The notes beneath the pieces are model-generated. The model searched no databases. It saw nothing but the letters and a program-made list of their open reading frames with translations, and had not been told where the DNA came from. The position numbers were made by a program, and so were the translations under genes. A DNA stretch of 35,377 nucleotides from an uncultured Candidatus Melainabacteria bacterium (GTDB lineage Bacteria > Cyanobacteriota > Vampirovibrionia > Gastranaerophilales > Gastranaerophilaceae): NCBI GenBank assembly GCA_934700335.1, contig CAKUXM010000015.1, positions 1 to 35,377 on the forward strand, given 5' to 3'. Below, piece by piece: positions 23,226 through 31,660 of this stretch (positions within the stretch are counted from its first letter, which is position 1; the number at the start of each line of letters is the position of its first letter).

Positions 23226-24623
23226 ATGAAATTAGCAAAATCATTATTAACATTATCTGTGTTAGCAATGGCTTCTTCAGCTGTTATGGCTTGCGAAAAA
23301 GCAAACGTAGAAGCATATGCTCACCCAACAATGTTTAATTCATCAGCTGTTGAAACACAAGCTACAAGAGGTGTTTACTTGGTTGGCGACAAAATGTTAG
23401 CAGCTGCTAACGAAGCAATTCAAGGTAAAGAAAACGTATTAATTGATGCAGAAGCAAACGCTTTGGCTGACGATTTAGCTGCAATTTACGGTAAAGCTTT
23501 CAACTTTAAGGCTCCAGCTTTACGTTCTGAAATGGCTCACGCTTTATCACAAGCTTTAGGTTTAAAAACACCTGCTAAAAACAAATACACATATAAAGAT
23601 GTTGCTGGTCATAAATTACAATCTCATATTTACAAAGCATTAGCTGCAAATGTTATGATTGGTTACCCAGACAAAAAATTCAGACCAGATCAAAAAATTA
23701 CAAAAGCTGAAGTATTCGCTACATTAGCTCAATTATTAACTAATGAACCAAAAAATACAGTTGTTGGTAAATTAGCTAACAAATATGAAATGAAAGAAAT
23801 TCCAGCTTGGGCGACTGCACCTACTGTAAAAGTTATGGAAGCTGGTATCTTAGATAATCTTCCAGATTTACAATCAGTTGCTAACAACAAATACTTAACA
23901 ACTGAACAATTACAAAAATTGGTTGTTACTTTAAGCCACAGTCAATATTACAATAAAGAATTCTTAGCTAATTGTGCTAATACTTCAACTGTTAGAGTAA
24001 AAATTAAAGAAAGAGTTGATGCTAGACACATCAATATTGGTGAAACAGTTTACGCTGAAACAGTAGAAGCTGCAACTGTTAACGGTACTGAATTTGCTGC
24101 TGGTTCAAAAGTAATCGGTGAAGTTGTTGAAGTTGCTAGACCTGGTATTAAAAATCCTGGTTATGTAAAAGTTAAATTCAATACAATCAAAAACGGTAAA
24201 GTTTCAGCTAATTTCCCAACAGTTTCAAGAGCTGCTGTTAAAGAAGCAAAAACAACAAACTTTGTTGCTCGTATCTTAGCTACTCCAGTTTCTGCAATTG
24301 GCAGAGTTGGTGGTACTGCTGCTAGAACAATTTCTACACAAGCTATGAACATCTCTAACGATGGTGAAAGATACGCTGACAATTGGTCAAATGCGATTGC
24401 TAACACATTCTCATTACAACCAATGGCTGGTTTAAGAAATGTTGGTAAATCATTCGTTACTTTAGGTTACTTCGTAGCTGATACAGCTAAATTGGCAGTA
24501 TCTGGTACATTCGGTGTTCTTTATGAATTAGGTGATGAAGTTAGATACGTAATCTTACCTTCTTCAATCAATGATTCAGCATTGAACCCTGGTGATGAAT
24601 TATCTATTATTTATAAGAAATAA
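23226..24623 (+). CDS. Exported SLH-domain envelope protein
   Basis: 465 residues. A signal peptide (MKLAKSLLTLSVLAMASSAV, then MACEKA) ends in VMAC, which could be a signal-peptidase-I site or a marginal lipobox. A clear S-layer homology domain spans about 121-171 (YTYKDVAGH, ANVMIGYPDKKFRPDQKITK, AEVFATLAQL). Weaker SLH-like segments lie before (LRSEMAHALSQALG, 99-112) and after it (about 195-245). The remaining half (from about 255) is beta-rich without membrane segments and is not recognised. SLH domains bind pyruvylated wall polysaccharide, which CsaB from this window would supply. Codons are uniform (Leu TTA/TTG, Ala GCT/GCA), and a strong ribosome binding site and terminator suggest high expression. 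Confidence 0.85.
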   Translation: MKLAKSLLTLSVLAMASSAVMACEKANVEAYAHPTMFNSSAVETQATRGVYLVGDKMLAAANEAIQGKENVLIDAEANALADDLAAIYGKAFNFKAPALRSEMAHALSQALGLKTPAKNKYTYKDVAGHKLQSHIYKALAANVMIGYPDKKFRPDQKITKAEVFATLAQLLTNEPKNTVVGKLANKYEMKEIPAWATAPTVKVMEAGILDNLPDLQSVANNKYLTTEQLQKLVVTLSHSQYYNKEFLANCANTSTVRVKIKERVDARHINIGETVYAETVEAATVNGTEFAAGSKVIGEVVEVARPGIKNPGYVKVKFNTIKNGKVSANFPTVSRAAVKEAKTTNFVARILATPVSAIGRVGGTAARTISTQAMNISNDGERYADNWSNAIANTFSLQPMAGLRNVGKSFVTLGYFVADTAKLAVSGTFGVLYELGDEVRYVILPSSINDSALNPGDELSIIYKK

Positions 24624-24645
24624 TTTATCTACAAGTTAAATATTT

Positions 24646-24679
24646 AAAAAGGATATGGCAAAAGTCATATCCTTTTTTT
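24646..24679 (+). terminator. Rho-independent terminator of the SLH gene
   Basis: AAAAAGGATATGGC pairs with GTCATATCCTTTTT around an AAAA loop (one G-U pair) and continues into seven T. It lies 20 bp after the SLH stop codon. Confidence 0.93.
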
Positions 24680-24728
24680 ATTCTATTGTCTAATGGAAAA
24701 ATTTTTCTGATAAGTTTAAAAATCTATT

Positions 24729-26090
24729 ATGACTAAAGTTATTATTATAGGTGGCGTTGCGGGCGGTTCAAAGACTGCTGCAAAATTAAAACGTTTAAAA
24801 CCAGAATATGAGATAACAATTTATACAAAAGAACAATTTGTTTCTTATTCAGCTTGCGGGTTGCCATATTATATTGGTGGTTCAATTAGAGATATGGAAA
24901 AACTTATCATAAGAACTATTGATGAGTTTGAAGAAAAAGGTATACATGTTAAAAATTTTCATGAAGTTTTGAAGATTTTGCCAAAGAAAAAACAAGTTTT
25001 AATAAAAAATTTAAGAGACAATTCTGAATTTTATGAGCAATATGACAAATTAGTTATTGCAACAGGAGCAAGACCTTTTGTTCCAGAGATTAAAGGCTTA
25101 GATACTATTGAAAATGTTTTTACACTAAGAACATTGACAGATGCAAAAATTATAAAATCAAAATTATTAGAAATTGAAAAAGCTCTGATAATTGGTGGTA
25201 ACTATATTGGCATTGAGGTTATGGAGAGTTTTGTAAAACAGAACGTAACTACGACAATTATAGATTTACACTCTCATTTAATGAAATTTTATGATGAAGA
25301 TATTGCAAAAGTTATTCAAGATAATATCAAGCTTATAAACCCGTCTTTGACTAAAATAATTACATCAGATACTGTTATTGAGGTTAAAAAATCTGGTGAT
25401 GAGATAGAAGTTTTAACCGAAAAAGGAAAACATTTTTACACAGATATGATTTTGGTCGCAACAGGTGTAAGACCTTGTATTGAACTTGCTCGTGATGCAG
25501 GGATAAAAATTGGTAAAACTGGTGCGATAAAAGTTGATAACAAAATGAGAACGAATATAAAAAATATTTGGGCAGTTGGTGATTGTGTTGAAAAATACAA
25601 TATTGTCTCAAAAAAATATGATTATATTCCGCTAGGTTCAACGGCAAACAAAGAAGGCAGGGTTTGTGCCTTAAATATTGCAGGTATTGAAAACGAAACC
25701 TTTGAAGGTGTTTTGGGTTCATCTGTTGTAAAATATTTTGATTTTTCAATGTCAAAAACAGGTCTAACAGAAGAAAAAGCAAAAAGTTTAGGTTTTGATG
25801 TGGTGTCTATAATGTTTACTACATTGGACAGGTCAAAATATATTCCAGACGTAAAATCAATAACAATAAAATTTGTTGCAAGTAAAAAATCTAAAAAGAT
25901 TTTAGGTGTTCAATGTGTTGGATTTGGTGATGCGGATAAAAGGGTTAACGTAGTAACCACAGCATTATTAAAAGGTTACAATTTAGACGATTTTGTCAAT
26001 ACAGATTTAACGTATACACCGACAATTTCCACAAGTATAGACCCGATTTTAACCGCAGCTCAACTTTTACTTGATAAATTATCAAAATAG
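24729..26090 (+). CDS. FAD-dependent CoA-disulfide reductase / NADH oxidase-like flavoprotein
   Basis: 453 residues of the single-cysteine pyridine nucleotide-disulfide oxidoreductase group. FAD motif VIIIGGVAGGSKTAAKLKRL (residues 4-23); redox-active Cys43 in SYSACGLPYYIGG; ATGARP; NAD(P)H motif ALIIGGNYIGIEVMESF; second FAD motif NIWAVGDCVE; C-terminal dimerisation domain. Members reduce CoA disulfide, polysulfide or persulfide, or oxidise NADH with O2 to water. The exact acceptor cannot be told, since Cys43 is common to all of them. No classical ribosome binding site precedes the ATG. The stop lies 12 bp from that of the convergent Cys-rich gene. Confidence 0.88.
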   Translation: MTKVIIIGGVAGGSKTAAKLKRLKPEYEITIYTKEQFVSYSACGLPYYIGGSIRDMEKLIIRTIDEFEEKGIHVKNFHEVLKILPKKKQVLIKNLRDNSEFYEQYDKLVIATGARPFVPEIKGLDTIENVFTLRTLTDAKIIKSKLLEIEKALIIGGNYIGIEVMESFVKQNVTTTIIDLHSHLMKFYDEDIAKVIQDNIKLINPSLTKIITSDTVIEVKKSGDEIEVLTEKGKHFYTDMILVATGVRPCIELARDAGIKIGKTGAIKVDNKMRTNIKNIWAVGDCVEKYNIVSKKYDYIPLGSTANKEGRVCALNIAGIENETFEGVLGSSVVKYFDFSMSKTGLTEEKAKSLGFDVVSIMFTTLDRSKYIPDVKSITIKFVASKKSKKILGVQCVGFGDADKRVNVVTTALLKGYNLDDFVNTDLTYTPTISTSIDPILTAAQLLLDKLSK

Positions 26091-26102
26091 AATTTAAAAA
26101 TA

Positions 26103-26339
26103 TTATTCGTTTGGTGTGCCAATTAATTTAACCAATAATTTAATAACTTTTGGCATTTGACAAACAAATGAATATTGTCCAGCAGAAAGTGAGCATTGAG
26201 AGCAATCACATTTTAAGTTGTAACATTCAATTGCTTGTTCTGTCCAATTTTGAGTTAAAGAATCAGAAATTTCACCATTGTTTTGCGGATAAAAATCTTC
26301 ATTAGTTCTAATTATTGGATTACTGATACTTAAAGCCAT
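26103..26339 (-). CDS. Small Cys-rich protein, unknown function
   Basis: 78 residues preceded by AGGGGG. The middle carries Cys39, Cys44, Cys46, Cys49 and Cys60 in a C-x4-C-x-C-x2-C-x10-C spacing (ECYNLKCDCSQCSLSAGQYS, then FVCQMPKV), suitable for a metal or Fe-S site. The N-terminus is polar without a signal peptide, and the C-terminus is a hydrophobic/basic helix (VIKLLVKLI). I do not recognise a family. It is a single gene on the minus strand, 61 bp downstream of engB and convergent with the flavoprotein gene. A regulatory, electron-carrier or peptide-precursor role are all open. Confidence 0.65.
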   Translation of the reverse strand: MALSISNPIIRTNEDFYPQNNGEISDSLTQNWTEQAIECYNLKCDCSQCSLSAGQYSFVCQMPKVIKLLVKLIGTPNE

Positions 26340-26400
26340 TGATACTTTCCCCCTAAAGATATCCTAATCTTTTATAATATCAGTTTAACAGATGGGTATA

Positions 26401-26994
26401 TTAATTTTCATCATCTAAATAGAGGATATTGTCGAAGATGTATTTAATAACTTCTTCGTTGTATCTATTGTTTTTGGCTGTAAATAGTAGAACTTCTGAC
26501 CCAAAATTCTTTTTAATCTCTTGTATTCTTTTGTTCAAATCGTTTTGTTTAACAAGGTCAACTTTTGATAAAACAGTTACTGTGTTAAGTCCGTGATGAT
26601 TAATCCATTCACGCATTTGGTAATCATTTTTTTGAATTTCATGGCGTGCATCAACGAATTGAACAAGCTTAACTATTTGTTCTCTTTTTAATAAATATTG
26701 TTCAAGGTTCTTTTGCCAATCATCTTTCATGCCTTGAGAAACTCTTGCATAACCATATCCTGGAAGGTCAGTTATAATAAACTTGTTTGAGAAATTGAAG
26801 AAGTTTATAAGCCTTGTTTTTCCAGGAGTATTAGAGGTTTTAGCAAGTTTTTTGTTGTTTGCAAGTCCATTGATAAATGATGATTTACCAACATTTGAAC
26901 GACCAATTAAAGCTATCTCGGGTAATCCGTAATCGGGACATTGAGATAGTTTTGCTGCGCTTATTAAAAACTTGCCGTCTAATGATTTTTTCAT
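26401..26994 (-). CDS. engB: Ribosome biogenesis GTPase EngB (YihA/YsxC)
   Basis: 197 residues, the standard length. It is a TrmE-Era-Obg class GTPase needed for late assembly of the large ribosomal subunit. G1 GRSNVGKS (about 32-39), G2 region TSNTPGKTRLINFF, G3 DLPGYGYA (about 76-83), G4 SKVD (usual TKAD) and G5 FTAKN are present. It begins four bases after the stop of the TPR gene and is probably co-transcribed with it. Confidence 0.95.
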   Translation of the reverse strand: MKKSLDGKFLISAAKLSQCPDYGLPEIALIGRSNVGKSSFINGLANNKKLAKTSNTPGKTRLINFFNFSNKFIITDLPGYGYARVSQGMKDDWQKNLEQYLLKREQIVKLVQFVDARHEIQKNDYQMREWINHHGLNTVTVLSKVDLVKQNDLNKRIQEIKKNFGSEVLLFTAKNNRYNEEVIKYIFDNILYLDDEN

Positions 26995-26998
26995 TTTA

Positions 26999-28837
26999 TT
27001 ATCTTAATTTTTTTTCTAATTTTTTGATTTTTCTATTTATTTTTCTAACTTCAAATTTTTTGTGAGGATATGCTAAATATTTTTGGTAATTATAAATAGC
27101 ATTGTAGTAATTTTTATCCTTTTCACTTGCTTTTGCTAAAAGTAATAAAGCATCAACGTTTGAAGGGTTGAAGTTTAATGCTCTGATAGCATATTCTCTG
27201 GCTAAGATATAATTTTTCTTTTCAAAAAATACGTTGGCATCTTTCAAAATAGCATTCGAACGGTTTTCAGTTTTTAAGATGTATTCAAAGTTACTTAGCG
27301 CAATTTTATTATCTGCATCTTTTGATAAAGCTTTTCTTAAAGCTTGTTTAGCTGGTGCATAGTGTTTATGGTAAGTTAAAATTTCACCTAAATACAAATC
27401 GTCTTTTAGGGTTTTTGTATTGTTTACAGCTAGGTTAAACATTTCATTTGAATGTTGAATATCGTCTAGTACAAAATATGCTTCACCTTTAGTTACCATA
27501 TCGTTAGTGTTTTTTACTGGAAAGCTAACAAGCTGTGATAACAATTCTTTTTGATTATATTTTTGATTAGATACGTTCATCAATTTGATTTTTGCTAAAT
27601 ACAATTCCAAATCTTTTGGATTAGCTGCAATAGCTTTGTTTACCTTATCTAATGCTTTTGTGAAGTTTTGAGTTGAACCGATTATATTTTTTGAAGAAAC
27701 AACTTTTGCTAGCTCAAAATATGTGTTAGAAACACCTTTTAGAGCTTCTTCATTGTATTTTTTTACACCGATAAGAGATGTGTAATATTTCAGAGCTTGG
27801 TCATATTTACCAGCTGAATAACTTATGTCTGCAATTTTTAATTTCGCATCATAAAGGTTAGGATTAGTTACAGAAACTGTTTTTAGTTGTTCGATTGCAA
27901 ATTCGCTATCAGAACGTTTTTCATAGATTTCTGCTAGGTTTAAATATGGTTGAATATTTTCTGGTGCAATAGCGCTTGCTTTTTTGAACGCTTGAATTGC
28001 AGCTGCTTCGTTGCCTTGATTTCTGTAAATTTCACCAAATAAGTTAAAAATTGATGAAGAATTAGAGTTTATACATTGAGCGTTATTCAAGTATGTTAAT
28101 GCTTGAGAATAATCTTGTCTTTTGTTAGCTAATTGTGCTAAATGGAAGTATGCTGAAGCGTTACGAGGATTTATTTTAACTGACTTTTTGAATTTTAATT
28201 CAGCCTCGTTTAAATCATTGTTCAAATAATCAATTGTCCCTAAATTATCTAGCGCAGTTGCAAATTGTGAATCAATAGAAATTGATTTTAAGAACATTTC
28301 TTTTGCTTTATCCAGTTTGTTTAATTTCAATTCACATAGCCCTAGAGCATTGTATGCTGCAAAATGTTTTTGGTCTAAAAGAGTTGCAAGTGTAAATTGT
28401 TCTTTTGCAGAATTAATAAGCTCAGTTTTGTTTGCTTGATAATCCATGTTAGAAGAATTTAATCTTGCTAAATATAACAACCCTTGTGCGTAGTGTAAGT
28501 TGGCATTTTGAGGTGTTGTTTTCATATATTTGTTTATGTCTGCTTGAGCAGAATCTAAGCTTTTTTTCTTAACTTTTAAAATGATTTGCAAACTTCTTGC
28601 ATTAATATCGTTTGGATTAGCTTTTAGTAATGAATTAATTTTTGCTTCAGCGTTAGCATTATTGCTGTATTCAAGCATTTTTATTACAGATGAGTTTGAG
28701 CTGTAAGTATTTGTTTCAACTTTAACTGCCATTTTTGGTGCAGGTTTTGTAGCAGTTGATTTTTGTGCGGGTGCTGAATTGGCTGTATTGCATACTAGTA
28801 GTGCAGTTGCTAGTGTTAATATAATCTTATTTTTCAT
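26999..28837 (-). CDS. Exported tetratricopeptide-repeat protein
   Basis: 612 residues. A signal peptide (MKNKIILTLATALLVCNTAN, then SA) is followed by a Lys/Ala/Pro-rich linker and then about fourteen TPR units from about residue 50 to the end. Clear examples are AAYNALGLCELKLNKLDKA, ASAYFHLAQLANKRQDYSQA and NVDALLLLAKASEKDKNYYN. TPR arrays are protein-binding scaffolds. The location is probably periplasmic. There is no catalytic domain. It precedes engB by four bases and diverges from the first Xer gene over 93 bp. The specific partner is unknown. Confidence 0.85.
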   Translation of the reverse strand: MKNKIILTLATALLVCNTANSAPAQKSTATKPAPKMAVKVETNTYSSNSSVIKMLEYSNNANAEAKINSLLKANPNDINARSLQIILKVKKKSLDSAQADINKYMKTTPQNANLHYAQGLLYLARLNSSNMDYQANKTELINSAKEQFTLATLLDQKHFAAYNALGLCELKLNKLDKAKEMFLKSISIDSQFATALDNLGTIDYLNNDLNEAELKFKKSVKINPRNASAYFHLAQLANKRQDYSQALTYLNNAQCINSNSSSIFNLFGEIYRNQGNEAAAIQAFKKASAIAPENIQPYLNLAEIYEKRSDSEFAIEQLKTVSVTNPNLYDAKLKIADISYSAGKYDQALKYYTSLIGVKKYNEEALKGVSNTYFELAKVVSSKNIIGSTQNFTKALDKVNKAIAANPKDLELYLAKIKLMNVSNQKYNQKELLSQLVSFPVKNTNDMVTKGEAYFVLDDIQHSNEMFNLAVNNTKTLKDDLYLGEILTYHKHYAPAKQALRKALSKDADNKIALSNFEYILKTENRSNAILKDANVFFEKKNYILAREYAIRALNFNPSNVDALLLLAKASEKDKNYYNAIYNYQKYLAYPHKKFEVRKINRKIKKLEKKLR

Positions 28838-28869
28838 ACTGATTTTCTTCCGTTATTTTTTGTAAAAGT

Positions 28870-28899
28870 TTGTCCAAAATAATGTAAATATTGTATAAT
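28870..28899 (+). promoter_or_regulatory. Promoter of the first Xer gene
   Basis: TTGTCC (28870-28875), 18-bp spacer, perfect TATAAT (28894-28899). A ribosome binding site AGAGGGG follows before the ATG at 28931. Confidence 0.65.
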
Positions 28900-28930
28900 A
28901 ATAACGTGAAAAAATCAACATAGAGGGGTT

Positions 28931-29854
28931 ATGGCACTTTTAGATTTATCAAAACAATATCTTGAAATGTTTAAGACATATTTGATTGTTGAGAAAAATT
29001 TTTCAGAACATACTCTAAAGGCTTATACGTCAGACTTGTTGACATTTTTGATTTGGTTGAAGGATATTCCATGTACGTCTGTCAATTATACAAAATTGAG
29101 AGAATATCTTTATTTTATACAAAAGTTTGATTATAAAAAGACTACAGTTGCGAGAAAATTGGCATCTGTCAGAACCTTTTATAAGTTTTTATACAGAGAA
29201 AAAGTTATGGAGATTAATCCTGCTGCAAATTTAAATTCTCCTAAACGTCCAAAATCTTTGCCAAAATTTTTGACTCCGCAAGAAATGGAAAAGATTTTAA
29301 ATAATGTTAAAATGGATACTCCTGCTGGTTATCGTAACAAGGCTATTTTAGAACTTCTTTGGGCTACGGGCATGCGTATTAGTGAATTAAGTGGGCTTAA
29401 TTTTGGCGACTTAAATCTTGATAATAACGAGATTAGAGTTTTTGGTAAAGGTGCAAAGGAAAGAATTGTACTTGTTACGGATAGGGCAAAAACTTATTTG
29501 CAAAGATATATTGAAAATGCAAGACCTTTGATTGTTGCAAAAGGTTTTAAATTGGAAGAAATAACTGAAAGCACACCTGTTTTTATTAATAATACTGGTT
29601 ATAGACTTCAAAACAAAACTGTTAGAAATGCAATTAAAGATGTTGTTGATAATATTCAATTGCCGAAAAAGGTTACACCTCATATGTTTAGACATAGTTT
29701 TGCGACAAAATTGATTGAAAATGGAGCAGACTTGAGAGTTGTACAAGAACTTTTGGGGCATGCTAGTATTTCAAATACACAAATTTACACTCACATTAGT
29801 ACAAAGCACTTACAAGATGTTTACGAATCTTCTCACCCACGAGATAATTTATAA
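28931..29854 (+). CDS. Tyrosine recombinase, XerC/XerD family (first of pair)
   Basis: 307 residues, the Xer length. The N-terminal SAM-like DNA-binding domain (VEKNFSEHTLKAYTSDLLTF, about 20-105) is followed by the catalytic domain. Catalytic residues: Arg in WATGMRISEL, Lys in GKGAKERIV, His-x-x-Arg in HMFRHSFATK, His in LLGHASISN and nucleophile Tyr in TQIYTHIS. Xer pairs resolve chromosome dimers at dif near the terminus. It is followed by a second complete Xer gene 29 bp on. The lack of phage or integron genes nearby and the housekeeping setting favour a chromosomal XerC or XerD. Sequence alone does not tell which of the two it is. Confidence 0.9.
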   Translation: MALLDLSKQYLEMFKTYLIVEKNFSEHTLKAYTSDLLTFLIWLKDIPCTSVNYTKLREYLYFIQKFDYKKTTVARKLASVRTFYKFLYREKVMEINPAANLNSPKRPKSLPKFLTPQEMEKILNNVKMDTPAGYRNKAILELLWATGMRISELSGLNFGDLNLDNNEIRVFGKGAKERIVLVTDRAKTYLQRYIENARPLIVAKGFKLEEITESTPVFINNTGYRLQNKTVRNAIKDVVDNIQLPKKVTPHMFRHSFATKLIENGADLRVVQELLGHASISNTQIYTHISTKHLQDVYESSHPRDNL

Positions 29855-29895
29855 ATTTCAGCTATTTATATTATTAATTTAATTTGAAAAAATAT

Positions 29896-29907
29896 TATAA
29901 TTTATGT
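29896..29907 (+). promoter_or_regulatory. -10 element six bases before the second Xer start
   Basis: Perfect TATAAT at 29896-29901 followed by six bases and ATG at 29908. No Shine-Dalgarno sequence is present. This is the same geometry as at the lysR gene and suggests a leaderless mRNA. Confidence 0.5.
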
Positions 29908-30780
29908 ATGAGTATTCAAGATTTATCAGAATATTTGGACTTTCTTGATGTAGAAAGAGGTCTTTCTCAAAATACGATAGATGCCTATAGACGTGATTTA
30001 GAAACGTTTATAGAATTTTGTCTTACAAAATTTTCAGTTGATGAAAAGAATATTTCTAGATTAATCGTGAATGCTTATTTGAGAGATTTGCATGAAAATC
30101 ATTACAATCCAACGAGCATTTCAAGAAAAATTGCTTCATTGAGGGGTTATTATAGATGGTTAAGCGCAAATGAAAAAATAAGTTCAAATCCAATAGATAC
30201 AATTGAAATGCCAAAACTTCCACAGAGATTGCCAAAGGTTATATCTGTTGAAGATATAAAAAAAATGCTTGCTGAGAACTTAAATCCACTTGAAAGAGTT
30301 GAGCTTGAACTTCTTTACGGTTCAGGTCTTCGTGTGAGCGAACTTGTTGACTTAAAGACTAATAGTTTTGATTTAAGCCAAAAATACCTTGTTGCAAGAG
30401 GTAAGGGAGCAAAGGAAAGAATTGTACCTTTTAATAATGTATCTGCGAATGCAATTGAGGATTATTTAAAGATAAGAGATTTTATCTTGAAAAAATTTAG
30501 AATTGATACAAAAAATTTTTTGATAAATACAGAAGGAAGATTTGTAACAAGACAAGATGTTTACAATTTTATTCATAAATTGGGTGAAAAGTTTCATAAA
30601 AATATTTCTCCACATACAATGCGTCATAGCTTTGCAACACATTTGCTGGAAAATGGAGCTGACTTGAGAGTTGTGCAAGAGCTTTTAGGTCATAGCGATG
30701 TTTCTACTACGCAACTTTATACTCATATTAGTAAAAAACGCTTAAAAGATGTTTATTTTGCAATAAATGGAGCGGGATAA
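29908..30780 (+). CDS. Tyrosine recombinase, XerC/XerD family (second of pair)
   Basis: 290 residues from ATG 29908 (MSIQDLSEYLDFLDVERGLS); an upstream in-frame TTG at 29884 has no ribosome binding site. The catalytic set is complete: Arg in GSGLRVSEL, Lys in GKGAKERIV, HTMRHSFATH, LLGHSDVSTT and Tyr in TQLYTHIS. The segment LENGADLRVVQELLGH is nearly identical to that of the first Xer protein, while the N-terminal halves have diverged, so this is an old duplication. The two may form the XerC/XerD heterotetramer. Its stop overlaps the start of rsmD (TAATG), so rsmD is translationally coupled. Confidence 0.9.
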   Translation: MSIQDLSEYLDFLDVERGLSQNTIDAYRRDLETFIEFCLTKFSVDEKNISRLIVNAYLRDLHENHYNPTSISRKIASLRGYYRWLSANEKISSNPIDTIEMPKLPQRLPKVISVEDIKKMLAENLNPLERVELELLYGSGLRVSELVDLKTNSFDLSQKYLVARGKGAKERIVPFNNVSANAIEDYLKIRDFILKKFRIDTKNFLINTEGRFVTRQDVYNFIHKLGEKFHKNISPHTMRHSFATHLLENGADLRVVQELLGHSDVSTTQLYTHISKKRLKDVYFAINGAG

Positions 30781-31286
30781 TGAATATAACAGCTGGAAAA
30801 TTTAAAGGACAAAAAGTTATAGCACCGGAAACAGATTTAGTTCGACCAACTTTGTCAAAGGTTAGAATGGCGGTTTTTAATGTGCTTCAATCTTATGTTG
30901 ATTTTGAAGGTGCTACTTTTCTTGATATGTATGGGGGTTCGGGTGTAATGGGCTTGGAAGCTTTTTCACGTGGATTTAAAGAGGTAACTGTAATTGAAAA
31001 AGATAGAAGAATTGCACAGATTATTAAAAAGAATTATAAAATGTTAGGTGTTAAACTTGATTTGTATAATATGGATACGTTAAAATTTAAGACTGATAAA
31101 TCTTTTGACATTGTTTATATTGATCCGCCTTATTATGCGGGAGTTTATGAGAGAACTTTGGAAATTGTTCCAGATTTTCATATTTGTGTAGTTGAACACC
31201 CAGAAAATGTTGAAATAAAAGGTTTTAGCATGCTAAAGCAAAAAAAATATGGTGATAAACTTTTGACTTTTTTAACGAAGGCATAA
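30780..31286 (+). CDS. rsmD: 16S rRNA (guanine966-N2)-methyltransferase RsmD
   Basis: 168 residues, slightly shorter than the common 180-200. The N-terminus NITAGKFKGQKVIAPETDLV is followed by RPTLSKVRMAVFNVLQ. SAM-binding motif I is FLDMYGGSGVMGLEAFSRG (about 47-65), with the acidic VIEKD and the catalytic DPPY motif (YIDPPYYAGVYE, about 114-125). It methylates G966 (E. coli numbering) of 16S rRNA in the small-subunit head. The start codon overlaps the stop of the second Xer gene. Two terminators follow between it and the convergent HU gene. Confidence 0.92.
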   Translation: MNITAGKFKGQKVIAPETDLVRPTLSKVRMAVFNVLQSYVDFEGATFLDMYGGSGVMGLEAFSRGFKEVTVIEKDRRIAQIIKKNYKMLGVKLDLYNMDTLKFKTDKSFDIVYIDPPYYAGVYERTLEIVPDFHICVVEHPENVEIKGFSMLKQKKYGDKLLTFLTKA

Positions 31287-31314
31287 AAAAAGACCTCTGA
31301 AATTTCAGAGGTCT
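31283..31314 (-). terminator. Terminator of the HU gene (minus strand)
   Basis: A 24-bp perfect palindrome (arms AGACCTCTGAAA and its complement, 31291-31314) followed on the minus strand by at least seven T. It could also act weakly on the plus strand, but no T-run follows there. Confidence 0.85.
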
Positions 31315-31326
31315 AAGAATTGTTTT

Positions 31327-31372
31327 AAGACTCAATGATAAGGCTAAAAGCATAAGACATTGGGTCTTTTTT
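31327..31372 (+). terminator. Terminator of the Xer-rsmD transcript (plus strand)
   Basis: AAGACTCAATG (31327-31337) pairs with CATTGGGTCTT (31358-31368) with one G-U pair, followed by a T-run. The loop contains a small GCT-AAA-AGC stem. Confidence 0.8.
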
Positions 31373-31387
31373 AAAGTTTTTAAAGAA

Positions 31388-31660
31388 CTATTTTACTAAT
31401 TCTTTGAATTTTTTACCTGCTGAGAAAGCTGGTACAGTTTTAGCTTCGATTTTTAATTCTTTACCAGTTTGAGGGTTTCTACCCATTCTAGCAGCTCTTT
31501 TGCGAGGTTCGAAAGTACCGAAACCAACTAAAGTAACTTTTTTACCTTTAGCAACTGTTTTTTCAACTGTTTCTAAAGTAGCAGCTAATACGTCTGCAAC
31601 TGCTTTTTGTGATAATTTAGATTTTTTTGCAACTTCTTTTACTAATTCTTCTTTGTTCAT
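31388..31660 (-). CDS. hup: DNA-binding protein HU
   Basis: 90 residues, the exact HU length. It bends and compacts DNA as a nucleoid protein. The N-terminal helices (MNKEELVKEVAKKSKLSQKA) and the conserved beta-arm (VGFGTFEPRKRAARMGRNPQ, then TGKELKIEAKTVPAF) are present, including the Pro that intercalates DNA (RNPQTG). The start at 31660 has an ideal AAGGAGG upstream; the longer frame (to 31693) lies in the leader. A good promoter is about 110 bp upstream. Single-gene transcript. Confidence 0.96.
   Translation of the reverse strand: MNKEELVKEVAKKSKLSQKAVADVLAATLETVEKTVAKGKKVTLVGFGTFEPRKRAARMGRNPQTGKELKIEAKTVPAFSAGKKFKELVK

Noticed and set aside
28931..30780. Integrated phage or integron suggested by two tyrosine recombinases
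   Set aside because: No phage structural, cassette or attachment-site features are nearby, and the pair is coupled to the housekeeping gene rsmD.
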